Below, piece by piece: positions 1-9,083 of a stretch of DNA of 20,232 bases (positions are counted from its first letter, which is position 1; each line of letters begins with the position of its first letter). The notes under the pieces are model-generated. The model was not told where the DNA came from, did no database searches, and worked only from the letters and a program-made list of their open reading frames with translations. The stretch spans positions 490,609 to 510,840 of the forward strand of contig CAUYUJ010020248.1 of the NCBI GenBank assembly GCA_963575745.1, in the 5' to 3' direction. The stretch is from Prorocentrum cordatum (Eukaryota; Sar; Dinophyceae; Prorocentrales; Prorocentraceae). The position numbers and the translations under genes are program-made.

Positions 1-2661
1 CAGCAGGCAGGCAAAGTGCTCGGCGAATTCGTGTTTCGTGTCTTGAACGGACAAGGTGAGTCTGCCATCCTTACCTCTTACAGATGCTGCGGCAATTTGC
101 GCGGGCTTGTACAAGGGCTTCAACACATTGAACATGCGGCGCATGGTGACGTCCGCAGCAGCCGTTTCAAGCTCAACGCGCCTGGCCGCAGCGTACCTTG
201 CAGCGTCGTAATCGCAGGAAGCCTCTATCTCCTCAGCGAGGCGGTCAATGGCATCAGCGCACATGCATCGATCGACTCACAGATCCCAGAAAGACTGGGA
301 AACGCTGACAAGCGGTCTCGGGGCTTTGCCGGCCTCAGCCGCCCATGCCCTCAGCACGTGGTGGCAGAGGGTTTTATCAATCATGGCGGTCATCCTTCGT
401 CCGGCAGCCCGGAGGCGTTTTCGAAGAATGCCCCGGCGAATGACAAGACACAATGTGTATTCACTCAAGGCGTCATTTCGTTTCTGCGTCTTTGGTTTTG
501 GAAACGCGCACGCCGCCTCTCCCTGAATGCCGATCTGTCGCAAGTAGCAATGCGACGTCGGGTCAACGGCAAACGGCACAGGAGGCAGCTGAGACAACAG
601 ACGCTTAAAAAGCGTGACCTTCTCCGGGTTCTCAGTGCCTTTCCTGTCATACGGTGCGACGCGCCTGCGCTCGAACGAACGGGAGAAATTGGGCGGCAAG
701 GAAATGCAAGCAGACACCATCAGATGGTCGTCCAGTTTATTGCATGTGTCATAATCATCGACAACGGCATACGACTCATGACAACATGACACACCACGAG
801 AAAGCACAATATAATCGTTGATCGTGTCGCACCCTTTGCCTATGCATGTGCCCCTGGCGACCCCGCTCGCCCAGAAGTCCGAAAGAGCGGCCGGGAGCCA
901 CATCTCGTTATCATCGACCCATGTCTCAAAAACTGGAGCGTTGACAGCGTTGGAAGGCAAGCCATCGTCGTTTTCCACTGCGCCCTGTTTCAGAGACCAC
1001 ACTGTTGGCACTGTAATGTTGGAGTCAATCATAACAATGCGGGGGAGGGTTCGCAATGGCTCTGGGAAAAGAGATTTCGAGCGGCCCCACCAAGGCAAAC
1101 AGTCGGGGTTCTTGCCATGCGGTGCGTGCACAGATGCTACAACAAACTTGCAAACAGCTGTGGAAACTATCACAACGAGGGCGCGAGGATCAGCCGAAAA
1201 GATCACGACATCTTCTACTCGGATATAAAGCCTCCTGCTGCCCTGCGTGAAGAACGGTCGAGTGGCTGACAAAGCAATCGTGCATCCAAGCGCGCCATTA
1301 GACATGCAACCGCTATTCACAACAATCGATGTATTGCCACTCGCTTTGTCGATGAATATGTTGCACTCCGACCTTTTGCGCCGAGACTCTTGGAAAGCAG
1401 CAACATGATATCTTCGCGCCTGCAACTGGCCTATAGCATTGGCCATCTTCTTATTCGCCGCGAGAGTGAAAGCATTGTGGGAGAATACATGGAGCATGCA
1501 TGAATCGACTGAGCCAGATGGCCCGGGCACCCCACGATCTTTGTCAATCCGCTCAGCAATAATGTCTGCTGGCAGAGAGCGGTCTATGCACGAAGTGTCG
1601 AGATCAAGTGACCCATCATTTACTAGATCCGATGGGTACTCACACGCCCTGGTGTCATCGCGCCCTGCCAAGAACAACCAGCCCGCGTCCAGCCTACCGG
1701 TGTCCACGGGAACATGGAAATCCCGGAACACGACATCACATTGAATTGGCGGTGGAGCGGTCCCAACACCAATGGCATCACACAGTTTATCTGCCAACTC
1801 ATTCCAAGGATGGTTGGTATGCGAATGGACGTGCTGATGGGACACATGTACAAATTCAGACAATAAAATTGCGACATTCCGAACAAAGGTTGCCATTTGC
1901 ACCTGAAACGACGTCCTCGCAAAGCCAAACGTGACTTGCGCGACCGACATACTATCAGAGAATATGTGAACAGGGATACACTCATAAGCGTTACGGCATC
2001 GAACGGCCCACACGAGGGCCCAGCACATTGCCGACATCTCAGCTGCAAACGAGGCCGTGGAGACATCGCTCACGGCGCCAACAAAATGCGGGTGAGTGCT
2101 ATCAAAGATAACGAGCCCACAAATAGCGCCGATATACACGAGATTGCCGTCAACCCCTTCCCCTAGCACACAAAGCCCCCACGACGGGACAGCGGAGGTG
2201 CCACCGACACGAGGGGTGCTATCGGAGGAGGCCCCACCCGACCCATCCAAATAGATGTGGAGGGATCGTAAAGCGACTCCTTCCTCCCATATTGGAGTGG
2301 ACGCCAACGCGTTTCGCGTGGACTCCAAAATCGGAACCCCGCGGAGAGATGGCGACAATACGTGTACACCCAGCCCTGCAAGGGACGAGAGCACGGGCCC
2401 ATCAAAGACACTGTAGGCACGCTGTCGGTAAGCCTGCGAGGGGAACGCATTCTCACCTGCCTCGAAACGCAAGTCCCCGGAGAGAGAGGAGATGTCATGA
2501 GTGCGAGTGGCCTCGCAGAAATCACCACTAAGAGGCCCGCTGTGGACTAAAGAGTCCAAATACAATGTAATAGCATTAATTGGGGTAGGTTGGGATGGGG
2601 ACGAGGAAGCACCCCCACAGACATCCAAAGGTATTGACTCCACCGTGCAAGATGGCCCCAT
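1..2661 (-). pseudogene. Retroelement ORF2: RNase H - EEP endonuclease - (RT) polyprotein, interrupted by TGA
   Basis: Positions are counted from the ATG at 2661; the frame is open further upstream, so the true start is uncertain. RNase H spans about residues 133-300: YLDGSGG with D139, E208 in AAEM, D236 in FSDS and D291 in NELADK, so the D-E-D-D set is complete. An EEP (APE-like) endonuclease follows at about 390-660: N396 in SHNAF, E425 in FQES, D546 and N548 in MIDSN, and D645-H646 in DDH, again complete. Codon 795 is TGA (277-279). Beyond it the same frame stays open for 92 more codons to the window edge and reads like the linker before LINE reverse transcriptases, with KPLYKPAQIAAASVRGKDG and EFAEHFA. 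The gene is therefore partial at its 3' end and broken by one nonsense codon. ORF2 would make the first-strand nick and the cDNA, with RNase H removing template RNA. Confidence 0.85.
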
Positions 2662-2738
2662 GTACGGGTGAGCTAAGCTATAGACTGCACAACTGTTTGA
2701 ATTAACGTGTGGATTACACCACAAGGAAAAAGTGGCCC

Positions 2739-3713
2739 TCACGTCCCGGGCTGGGCCACCGTGGGGACCAGGAATCCCTGCGGGCAGGGCGTCTCCACCA
2801 AAGTCTTCGTGCGCGCCCTGCGCGCTGGCGGCTGGCTCACGGACGCAGTCCCAGGCGTATCGGTGTCGTCGTCCATGAGCCCTGGCTCCGGATGCGCCTC
2901 CGCTGCCGCCGGCCCGTCCGGTGGCATGGGCGCCGGGGGCGGAATTGTCATGCCCTCCAGCGTAGCCGCCAGAGACTCTCTCGGAATCTCTGCCCCACTC
3001 CTGATCTGCCTCGCGAGGTCGACGAGGGTGCCCCTCAGCCATTCCGGAGGGCCCGCCTGGGACGCCGCATGGGGGTCCTGAGGCGAGCCCTTGCGAAACC
3101 CCGCCTCCAGCTCCGCCAAGTCGGCGCGATAGGCGGTCAGGGCGGCCTTCTCGGTGTCGATCCTGTCCTGCGCCTCCTGCAAGTCGGCCTCGGCCTGCTG
3201 AAGACGCCTCTCCGCCCGGGTGATGACATCGCGGAGGCCGTCGAGCTGCCGGCCTGGCGGTCGGGCGGCGTAGAGAGCCGCCTTCGTCTGCGCAATCTGC
3301 ACGTCGAGGGCATGGAGGGCCGGACCTCCGACTATGGCCAGGGGTCCGCGGGCCGTCATGAGGGAGGTGAGCTGATCGCGGATCTGCTTCTGGGAGGGCT
3401 CGAGGTCCACCTCCACGACGTGCTCCGTGTTGGCTGGTGGTGCACTTCCAGGAGGAGTCACCAGCACAGGAGGCGCAGCCGACGGCACGTGCGTCTGCCC
3501 ATGCACGTGCGAGGCTGCCCTTGATGGGGGGGCCGGCAGATTCCCCGCTGCCGCCTGCATGTACGACTTCGGGGCCAGGCAGCAGCGGCATGTCGAGGAG
3601 GACGACCATGTCCAGGTACCACACGAAGAGCAGCACCACGAGGCGGCGCCGCCTGCGCGGGTGCCATTGCCCCAGCGGCCACCATTGCGCTGACCAGACC
3701 ATCGTGCTGGCAT
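2739..3713 (-). CDS. Retroelement ORF1: RanBP2-like zinc finger and coiled-coil protein
   Basis: This frame encodes 324 residues from the ATG at 3713; a TGA lies in frame just upstream at 3719-3717. Residues 26-45 hold W-x-C-x2-C-x10-C-x2-C (W26, C28, C31, C42, C45). That is RanBP2-type zinc-finger spacing, although the usual Asn after the second Cys is not present. A Pro/Ala-rich linker follows, then a charged helix with Leu/Ala heptads at about 156-205, predicted to be a coiled coil, then a Pro-rich acidic tail. By analogy with LINE ORF1 proteins it probably binds element RNA and oligomerises into an RNP; this is inference. It ends 77 bases before the first ORF2 ATG, and ORF2 is in the -1 frame relative to it, open throughout the overlap. 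Frameshifting, reinitiation or a decayed fusion are all possible. The longer overlapping frame in this stretch is rejected because it has no domain here. Confidence 0.7.
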   Translation of the reverse strand: MPARWSGQRNGGRWGNGTRAGGAASWCCSSCGTWTWSSSSTCRCCLAPKSYMQAAAGNLPAPPSRAASHVHGQTHVPSAAPPVLVTPPGSAPPANTEHVVEVDLEPSQKQIRDQLTSLMTARGPLAIVGGPALHALDVQIAQTKAALYAARPPGRQLDGLRDVITRAERRLQQAEADLQEAQDRIDTEKAALTAYRADLAELEAGFRKGSPQDPHAASQAGPPEWLRGTLVDLARQIRSGAEIPRESLAATLEGMTIPPPAPMPPDGPAAAEAHPEPGLMDDDTDTPGTASVSQPPARRARTKTLVETPCPQGFLVPTVAQPGT

Positions 3714-3751
3714 CACTCAAAAATCGTAGATTACCCACTGACCTAAGAGCG

Positions 3752-4054
3752 CTGCTGCTCCTCCTCCTCCGCCTCCTCCTCCTCCTCCTCCTCCTCCTCC
3801 TCCTCCTCTCTCCTCCTCCTCCTCCTCTCCTCCTCCCCTCCCCCTCCCCCTCCTCCTCCTCCTCCTCCTCCTCCTCCTCCTCCTCCTCCTCCCTCCTCCT
3901 CCTCCTCCTCCTCCTCCTCCTCCTCCTCCTCCTCCTCCTCCTCCTCCTCTCCTCCGCCTCATCATCCTCCTTCCCTTCCTCCTCCTCCTCTCTCCTCCTC
4001 CTCCTCCTCCTCCTCCTCCTCCTCCTCCTCCTCCTCCTCCTCCTCCTCCTCCTC
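3752..4054. repeat. (CCT)n microsatellite, about 300 bp
   Basis: An almost uninterrupted CCT array on the plus strand (AGG on the retroelement sense strand), broken by a few TCTCCT and CCCC variants. It starts about 40 bp upstream of retroelement ORF1. Long polypurine/polypyrimidine mirror tracts like this can form triplex (H-) DNA. The poly-Ser, poly-Leu and poly-Arg frames across it are not genes. Confidence 0.97.
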
Positions 4055-4072
4055 TTATTCTTCGTATTCTTC

Positions 4073-4108
<36 letters not shown>

Positions 4109-4992
4109 TTATTCGTCTGCTCCGTCTGATTATTCGTATTATGTTTTATTATTATTATTAATATTATTATTATTGTTATTATTATTATTAATAGTATTAT
4201 TATTATTAGTATTATTAGTATTATTATTAGTATTATTATTATCATTATTATTATTGTTATTATTATTATTAATATTATTATTCTTATTCTTATTCTTAAT
4301 ACTATTAGTATTAATATTAATAATATTAGTAGTATTAGTATTATTATTGTTATTAGTATTACCATTATTATTATTGTTTATTGTTCTTCTGATTCTTAAT
4401 ATTATTATTGATATGATTATTATTCTTATTATTATTCTTATTATTATTCGTCTTCTTATTCGTCTTCTTATTATTAGTAGTAGTAGTATTATTAGTATTA
4501 TTATTCTTAGTATTATTATTATTATCATCATTATTCTTCTTCTTCGCATTATTGTTATCATTCTGATTATTCGTCGTCTTCTTATTCGTGTGCTTTGTCT
4601 ATTGTTTTATTATTGTTATTCTTCTTCTTATTATTATTATTAGTATTAGTATTCGTACTAATATTACTATTACTATTATGAGTATTATTATTATTAATAT
4701 TATTATTAGTAGTATTATGATTAGTATTACTACTAGTATTAGTAGTAATAGTAATAATAACTTTAGTATTATTCATCATCTTAGTATTCTTCTTATGCTT
4801 CGTACTAGTATTCTTCATAGTATTCGTATTAATATGTGTATGATTATTATTAGTGTGGTTATTAAAAACATTATTATTATTGTTGGTATTATTATTTTTA
4901 GTATTACTATTAGTATTAATATTATTTTTATTATTATTATTATTATTATTATGAATATTATTACTATTATTACTATTATTAGTGTTAGTATT
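4055..4992. repeat. Degenerate (ATT)n-like triplet array, about 940 bp
   Basis: AT-rich array with strict 3-base phase. The units are mostly TTA, GTA, TTC and CTT, and T is almost always kept at the middle position while the other two vary. The plus-strand reading is therefore almost all Leu/Ile/Val and the minus-strand reading is Asn/Ile/Thr-rich. The switch from and back to CCT units is abrupt at both ends. There is no gene here. Confidence 0.95.
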
Positions 4993-5132
4993 CCTCCTCC
5001 TCCTCCTCCGCCGCTTCCGCCTCCGCCTCCGCCTCCGCCTCCGCCTCCGCCTCCTCCTCCTCCTCCTCCTCTTCCTCCTCCTCCTCCTCCTCCTCCTCCT
5101 CCTCCTCCTCCTCTTCCTCCTCCTCCTCCTCC
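4993..5132. repeat. (CCG/CCT)n array ending at the gap
   Basis: Begins with alternating CCG and CCT units (a CCGCCT hexamer phase around 5010-5052) and then becomes nearly pure CCT to the gap edge. The true length is unknown because assembly stops inside the array. Confidence 0.95.
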
Positions 5133-5232
5133 NNNNNNNNNNNNNNNNNNNNNNNNNNNNNNNNNNNNNNNNNNNNNNNNNNNNNNNNNNNNNNNNNNNN
5201 NNNNNNNNNNNNNNNNNNNNNNNNNNNNNNNN
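5133..5232. other. Assembly gap, exactly 100 N
   Basis: One hundred consecutive N, the size commonly used for a gap of unknown length. The left side is (CCT)n and the right side is unique sequence, so the two flanks need not be as close as drawn. Confidence 0.99.
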
Positions 5233-5464
5233 CCTAGGGCGGCTGCCATTCCAAAAGGAACTCTGGCTTGCGATATCTGCAAAGTGTATGGCCAGAAGCT
5301 TTCACATGTGCGAAACTTACACCCATAGCTCAGCACATCTGTCGCAGGCATTTGCCTCCATCTGCTGTGTTCGTTATGCCCACCCAGGCTGACGACGAGC
5401 CTTGATATCCGCTCCGATCAGATCCGAATGCCCCCTTTCCCTTCCCCCCTCTTCCTCCTGATGT
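5233..5464. other. Unique sequence right of the gap, no gene recognised
   Basis: Non-repetitive DNA of moderate GC. A plus-strand frame running out of the gap reads CDICKVYGQKLSHVRNLHP near 5269-5325, which has a C-x2-C and two His. The spacing does not fit a standard C2H2 finger, so no gene is called. Confidence 0.4.
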
Positions 5465-5503
5465 TCCTCCTCCTCCTCCTCCTCCTCCTCCTCCTCCTCT
5501 TCC
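5465..5503. repeat. Short (CCT)n array
   Basis: About 12 CCT units with one TCTTCC interruption. Unique GC-rich DNA follows to about 5665. Confidence 0.9.
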
Positions 5504-5665
5504 TCATGCTTTTTGTCATCACCCTCAGGGGGGAGGGGCCTGACGCTCCTCCTCCCTCTTCTCGTCTTCGCCCCCCTCTGTATGGAAGGCCTCCTCCTCC
5601 AGCGGTCCTACGGACGAGCACCGGCTCGGTATCCTGGGCGGCCCCGGCAGCTTCGGCCTCGGGGC

Positions 5666-5876
5666 AGGAGGAGGAAGACGTCGAGGGCGAGAAGAGGAGG
5701 AGAAGGAGCAGGAAGAGGAGAAGGGAGAGGAAAGGAGAAGAAGGACGACGATGATGAGGGCGAGGATAAGAGAAGAGGAGGAAGATCAGGGCGGATAGCA
5801 GGAGGAGGAGAAGGAGAAGGAGGAGAAGCAGGAGGATGAGCAAGGAAGGAGGAGGAGGAGGAGGAGGAGGACAAGG
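5666..5876. repeat. Purine tract (GGA/GAA)n, about 210 bp
   Basis: Plus strand almost entirely A and G, with GGA, GAA and GACGAT units and occasional C/T. It mirrors the CCT tract at 5465 in inverted orientation. Arg/Glu/Lys frames across it are low-complexity artefacts. Confidence 0.9.
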
Positions 5877-6260
5877 GTAAATCTTGGGTAAATCGGCGAT
5901 TCTGCCACTCGCCCTTTCGTCCTCAGCCCCTACCCCCCCTGAAAATGAGAGACACCTGGGCCTGCCTCTCAAGGGAGAGTCATGTTTTGAACAGAACCCA
6001 CCATCCTTATAGCTGTACGAAGCGCCAAACGTCTGGATACGAGCTCCACATAACCTTTAAGAGAGTGCCAAACTTGAACAAACGCCCACCATGAGATCCA
6101 GCGCTGATTGAAATCGCATCAGCCGAATTGGGCTGAGGTGGTCTAGGGCGCTCTCTCTTCCAACCCCCTTCTTCCCCTTCGAGGAGGGATTGTGGCCCTC
6201 CCCGAACCCCTGCGCGGGGTCTGGACGAGGGTCCGCTCAGTTGAAACGTCCGAGATTGCC
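5877..6260. other. Unique sequence, no gene seen
   Basis: Mixed-composition DNA without a recognisable domain in any frame. Around 6014-6036 it contains ACGAAGCGCCAAAC followed by GTCTGG, and a similar string occurs at about 10388-10413 (ACGAAGCGCTAAAC, then GTCTGG), possibly fragments of a shared old repeat. Confidence 0.4.
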
Positions 6261-6910
6261 AGAGATAACAACAAGATGGCTCTAGATGCCCAACATGGCA
6301 AACCGCAAGATGGCATGATGCCATCCAACGTGCCTCCAAGAAGCCCCAAGATCTCCCAAAGACGGGCCCGAGCGACCTCGGAGCCTTCCAAGAAGCCAAA
6401 CACCTCCCAACACCTGAGAAAAGAAAATAGCGTATGCTTTCTCGCATCGTCGCTTCCGATGGCTTCTGAGGCCTCAAGATGGCTCCAACATCACCGAAGA
6501 GAGCCACTAGAGGGGCCCAAGAGGGCTCCAAGAAAGCCCCAACAGCGCCCAAAAAGCGGCCTGAAAGGGTCCCAAGAGGAAAGCTTGCTGGTGTCTAAAG
6601 GGCGGCGGTGTTATGGAGTAGGGCTGGACCTAAGCGTTGGTTTTCGTGTTGGCTCATTGTGTTGCTCGTTTTGCTCTACCCTGCCACTACGAAAACAAGA
6701 CACAGCCGAAGTCCAGCAAAACAGCGTTTAGGTCCAGCCCTGTTATGGAGCTTCCCTTCTTAGGACGGTGGCCTCCAAGATGGCCTCAAGAGGACCCAAA
6801 GGCTCTGAGGAGGGCCTCCAAAAGGCCCCACAAGCTCCCAAAAATGCTCCAAGAGGGCCCCAAGCACGGCCCCCAGGCATTCAAGCGGCTCCCAGAGCGA
6901 AAGATGCGCG
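6261..6910. repeat. Degenerate GCTCCAAGA/GGCCCCAAG word-repeat block
   Basis: Short words such as CAAGATGGC, GCTCCAAGA and GAGGGCCC recur irregularly (for example CAAGATGGC near 6273, 6309, 6476 and 6777). The minus-strand reading is rich in imperfect GAFLEPSWAPL-like phrases, without a stable period or domain. It looks like a decayed short-period minisatellite. The block is split by the MITE at 6620-6741. Confidence 0.6.
6620..6741. mobile_element. 122-bp MITE / foldback element with 9-10 bp flanking repeat
   Basis: The ends are inverted: AGGGCTGGACCTAA at the left, and its complement TTAGGTCCAGCCCT at the right. The similarity continues inward (AAGCGTTGGTTTT against AAACGCTGTTTT), so most of the element folds into one imperfect hairpin. 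GTTATGGAG lies at 6610-6618 and again at 6742-6750; if the adjacent T is included the direct repeat is TGTTATGGAG, 10 bp. A repeat of 9-10 bp flanking a TIR element suggests a Mutator-like target-site duplication. It has no coding capacity. The exact ends are ambiguous by 1-2 bp. Confidence 0.8.
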
Positions 6911-6929
6911 AAAATTATCATGGTTGACT

Positions 6930-7075
6930 CATGCCGTCATCGTCCTCATCTTCGTCCTCGTTGATGTCGTCGTTGCCGTCCCCTTCCTCCTCCATCCATT
7001 GTCCTCCTCCTGCCCTTGCTCATCCTTCTCTCCCGCCACCACCTCCTTCATCATCCTCCATCCTCCCCTTCCGAA
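6930..7075. repeat. Pyrimidine-rich TCC/TCG/TCA tract
   Basis: Imperfect TCC, TCG and TCA triplets on the plus strand, less regular than the CCT arrays. No gene is supported. Confidence 0.7.
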
Positions 7076-7779
7076 ATATCGACGTTCTCCGACGCATCCT
7101 CGTCCTCTCTCTCTCTGGCGACATGCTGAACATTTCCACTCCTTGGTCTGCTCAGGCTGATTCCGCGCTTGGGCTCGACAGCTGATTCGCCTGTCTGTTC
7201 CACTGGATGCGCACACACTTCCTTCATCAAGGCAACTCGCCTGGCACTCGTTTCTGGATATGGTGGCGAGGACTTAGGTGATCAACAATGGGAGAGGGGC
7301 GTGATACGATGTGATTGGCGCCGTCTAGGGGCGCGTCTTTCCGTCTTGGACGCGTTTTCAAGTCTGGGATCGGCTCATGGCCGACCTGCGCTTTTGTGTG
7401 GTCAATACGTTACTGATACGTCTTCAGATATCACAATGCCGCCTTCCTGACGTCAACGTTCTTTGGTGTCGTGCTCAGAACGTGTTGGTCGAATCGCAAA
7501 CGGAAAGTGTGAAAGGGAAGACAACAACGCCCGCACAGCCTTTAGAGCAACTAAGGGCGGGGATGTTCAAAACATCGAGATATTCTGAAAATCGGAGGTG
7601 AGGGGGTGAGATCGAAGTGGAACGGAGAGCCCCCCTACCGGGAAATCGGTTTCGGTGTCGTGTTCGTGCGTGCCGTGCGTGCGGGCGAGGCGCAGCTGCG
7701 TGGGCGGGCGAGAAGAAAGTCTCCTCCGGCTGAGGCGCGGCCGAACCAAGTGTTTCCTTTCCGGGGGCTGGTGGGGCGC
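7076..7779. other. Unique sequence, no gene recognised
   Basis: About 700 bp of non-repetitive DNA. The open frames here (for example 7169-7450 plus, 93 codons) show no domain, signal peptide or convincing codon bias. An exon of a multi-exon gene cannot be excluded. Confidence 0.4.
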
Positions 7780-7820
7780 GGTGTCCCGCCGGTGTCCCGC
7801 CGGTGTCCCGTCGGTGTCCC
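7780..7820. repeat. 11-bp tandem repeat GGTGTCCCGCC, 3.7 copies
   Basis: GGTGTCCC begins at 7780, 7791, 7802 and 7813, exactly 11 bp apart. The last copy runs straight into the GAT array. The same octamer then recurs through the next kilobase. Confidence 0.95.
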
Positions 7821-7895
7821 GATGATCATGATGATGATGATGATGACGATGATGATGTCGCTGACGTTGATGATTGATGACTGATGATTGATGAT

Positions 7896-7948
<53 letters not shown>

Positions 7949-8038
7949 GTGGTCATGATGGTGTCCCGATGATGATGATGATGGTGATGATGATGATGGT
8001 GATGATGATGGCCGTGGTGGTGATGATGGTGGTGTCCC

Positions 8039-8087
<49 letters not shown>

Positions 8088-8438
8088 CTGATATTGTTGC
8101 TGATGATGGTGTCCCGATGATGATCATGATGATGATGATGAGCATGATGACGTTGATGATGATATGATGACGATGATGATGATGAGGCTGATGATGATGA
8201 AGATGATGAAGGTGTCCCGATGATGATGGTGATGATAAGGTTGATGATGATGCTGTTAATGATGATGATGGTGATGATGATGATTGTGTCCTGATGATGA
8301 TGAGGTGATGATGACGATGACGATGATGGTGTCCCGATGATGATGTTGATGATGATGATGAGGTGATGATGATGATTTCGATGATGGTGGCCCGATGATG
8401 ATGCTGGTGTTGATGAGGATGATGATGGTGTCCCGAAA

Positions 8439-8480
<42 letters not shown>

Positions 8481-8741
8481 GTGATGATGATGGTGACGAT
8501 GATGATGGTGCCCTGATGATGATGTTGATGATGTTGTTCATGATGCTGATGATGGGATGATGCTAATGCGGGTGGTGTTCCAATGCTGATGATGATAATG
8601 ATGGTGTCCCGATGGTGATGATGTTGATGATGATGGTGTCGATGACGGTGTCCCGATTATGATGATGGTAATGATGATGATGTTGACGATGATGGTGATG
8701 AGGTGGTGATGATGATGATGGTGTCCCGATGATGATGATGA

Positions 8742-8790
<49 letters not shown>

Positions 8791-8834
8791 TTGATGACGT
8801 TGAGGATGATGATGATGTTGATGATGATAATGAC
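7821..8834. repeat. (GAT)n array punctuated by GGTGTCCC
   Basis: About 1 kb of GAT/ATG triplets with GTT, GGT and GAC variants, interrupted by GGTGTCCCGATG or close variants at about 7960, 8031, 8108, 8211, 8286, 8328, 8386, 8427, 8507, 8574, 8603, 8647 and 8720. The spacing varies from about 29 to 117 bp, so this is a compound repeat of variable unit length. Frames rich in His, Met, Asp or Ile are artefacts. Confidence 0.95.
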
Positions 8835-8837
8835 GTT

Positions 8838-9083
8838 GATTGTGAGATCGATTGTGATATCGATAGTGAGATCGATAGTGGGACCGAATGTGAGATCGAT
8901 TGTGAGATCGATAGTGAGATCGACAGTGAGATCGATTGGGAGATCGATAGTCAGATCGATTGTAAGATAGATCGAATGAAATAGATCGAGTGAGATCGAT
9001 TGTGAGATCGATCGAGTGAGATCGATCGAGCGAGACCGATAGTGAGATCGATAGTGAGATCGATAGTGAGACCGATCGAGTGA
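8838..9083. repeat. 12-bp satellite, consensus GTGAGATCGATA
   Basis: About 20 imperfect units of 12 bp, alternating GTGAGATCGATA and GTGAGATCGATT, with GATCGAGTGA variants towards the right end. Each unit carries the palindrome ATCGAT and a GATC site. Because 12 is a multiple of 3, the minus strand stays open and reads as TIDL tetrapeptides in one frame and SHYR tetrapeptides in another. It adjoins the GAT array directly. Confidence 0.95.

Larger units (their letters stand above)
1..3719 (-). mobile_element. Non-LTR (LINE-like) retroelement, 3' part beyond window
   Basis: Two minus-strand coding blocks lie head to tail: ORF1 (zinc finger plus coiled coil) and ORF2 (RNase H, then an EEP endonuclease, then the linker that precedes a reverse transcriptase). 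The RT domain itself would lie left of base 1 and is not seen. An EEP nuclease fused to RNase H, with no integrase, protease or LTR visible, indicates target-primed retrotransposition. RNase H placed before the endonuclease is unlike the usual animal order EN-RT-RNH but matches what I remember of dinoflagellate elements (unchecked). The 5' side meets a (CCT)n array only about 40 bp upstream of the ORF1 ATG, so a long 5' UTR is absent or the element is 5'-truncated. The in-frame TGA in ORF2 suggests this copy is dead. Confidence 0.85.

Noticed and set aside
16-789. 257-codon plus-strand frame opposite the retroelement
   Set aside because: It is antisense to a coding frame with clear endonuclease motifs and has no domain of its own.
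2662-4365. The 5' part of a 1362-codon minus-strand open frame that starts inside the ATT array
   Set aside because: It is an Ile/Asn/Arg/Glu repeat translation followed by the wrong frame of ORF1. Only the part from about 2661 downward has domains.
5269-5325. Possible zinc finger CDICKVYGQKLSHVRNLHP
   Set aside because: Cys and His spacing does not match C2H2, the frame enters from the gap, and no second finger exists.
7780-9083. CRISPR-like regular repeats
   Set aside because: The spacers are simple GAT triplets of variable length, not unique sequences; this is a compound satellite in a eukaryotic context.
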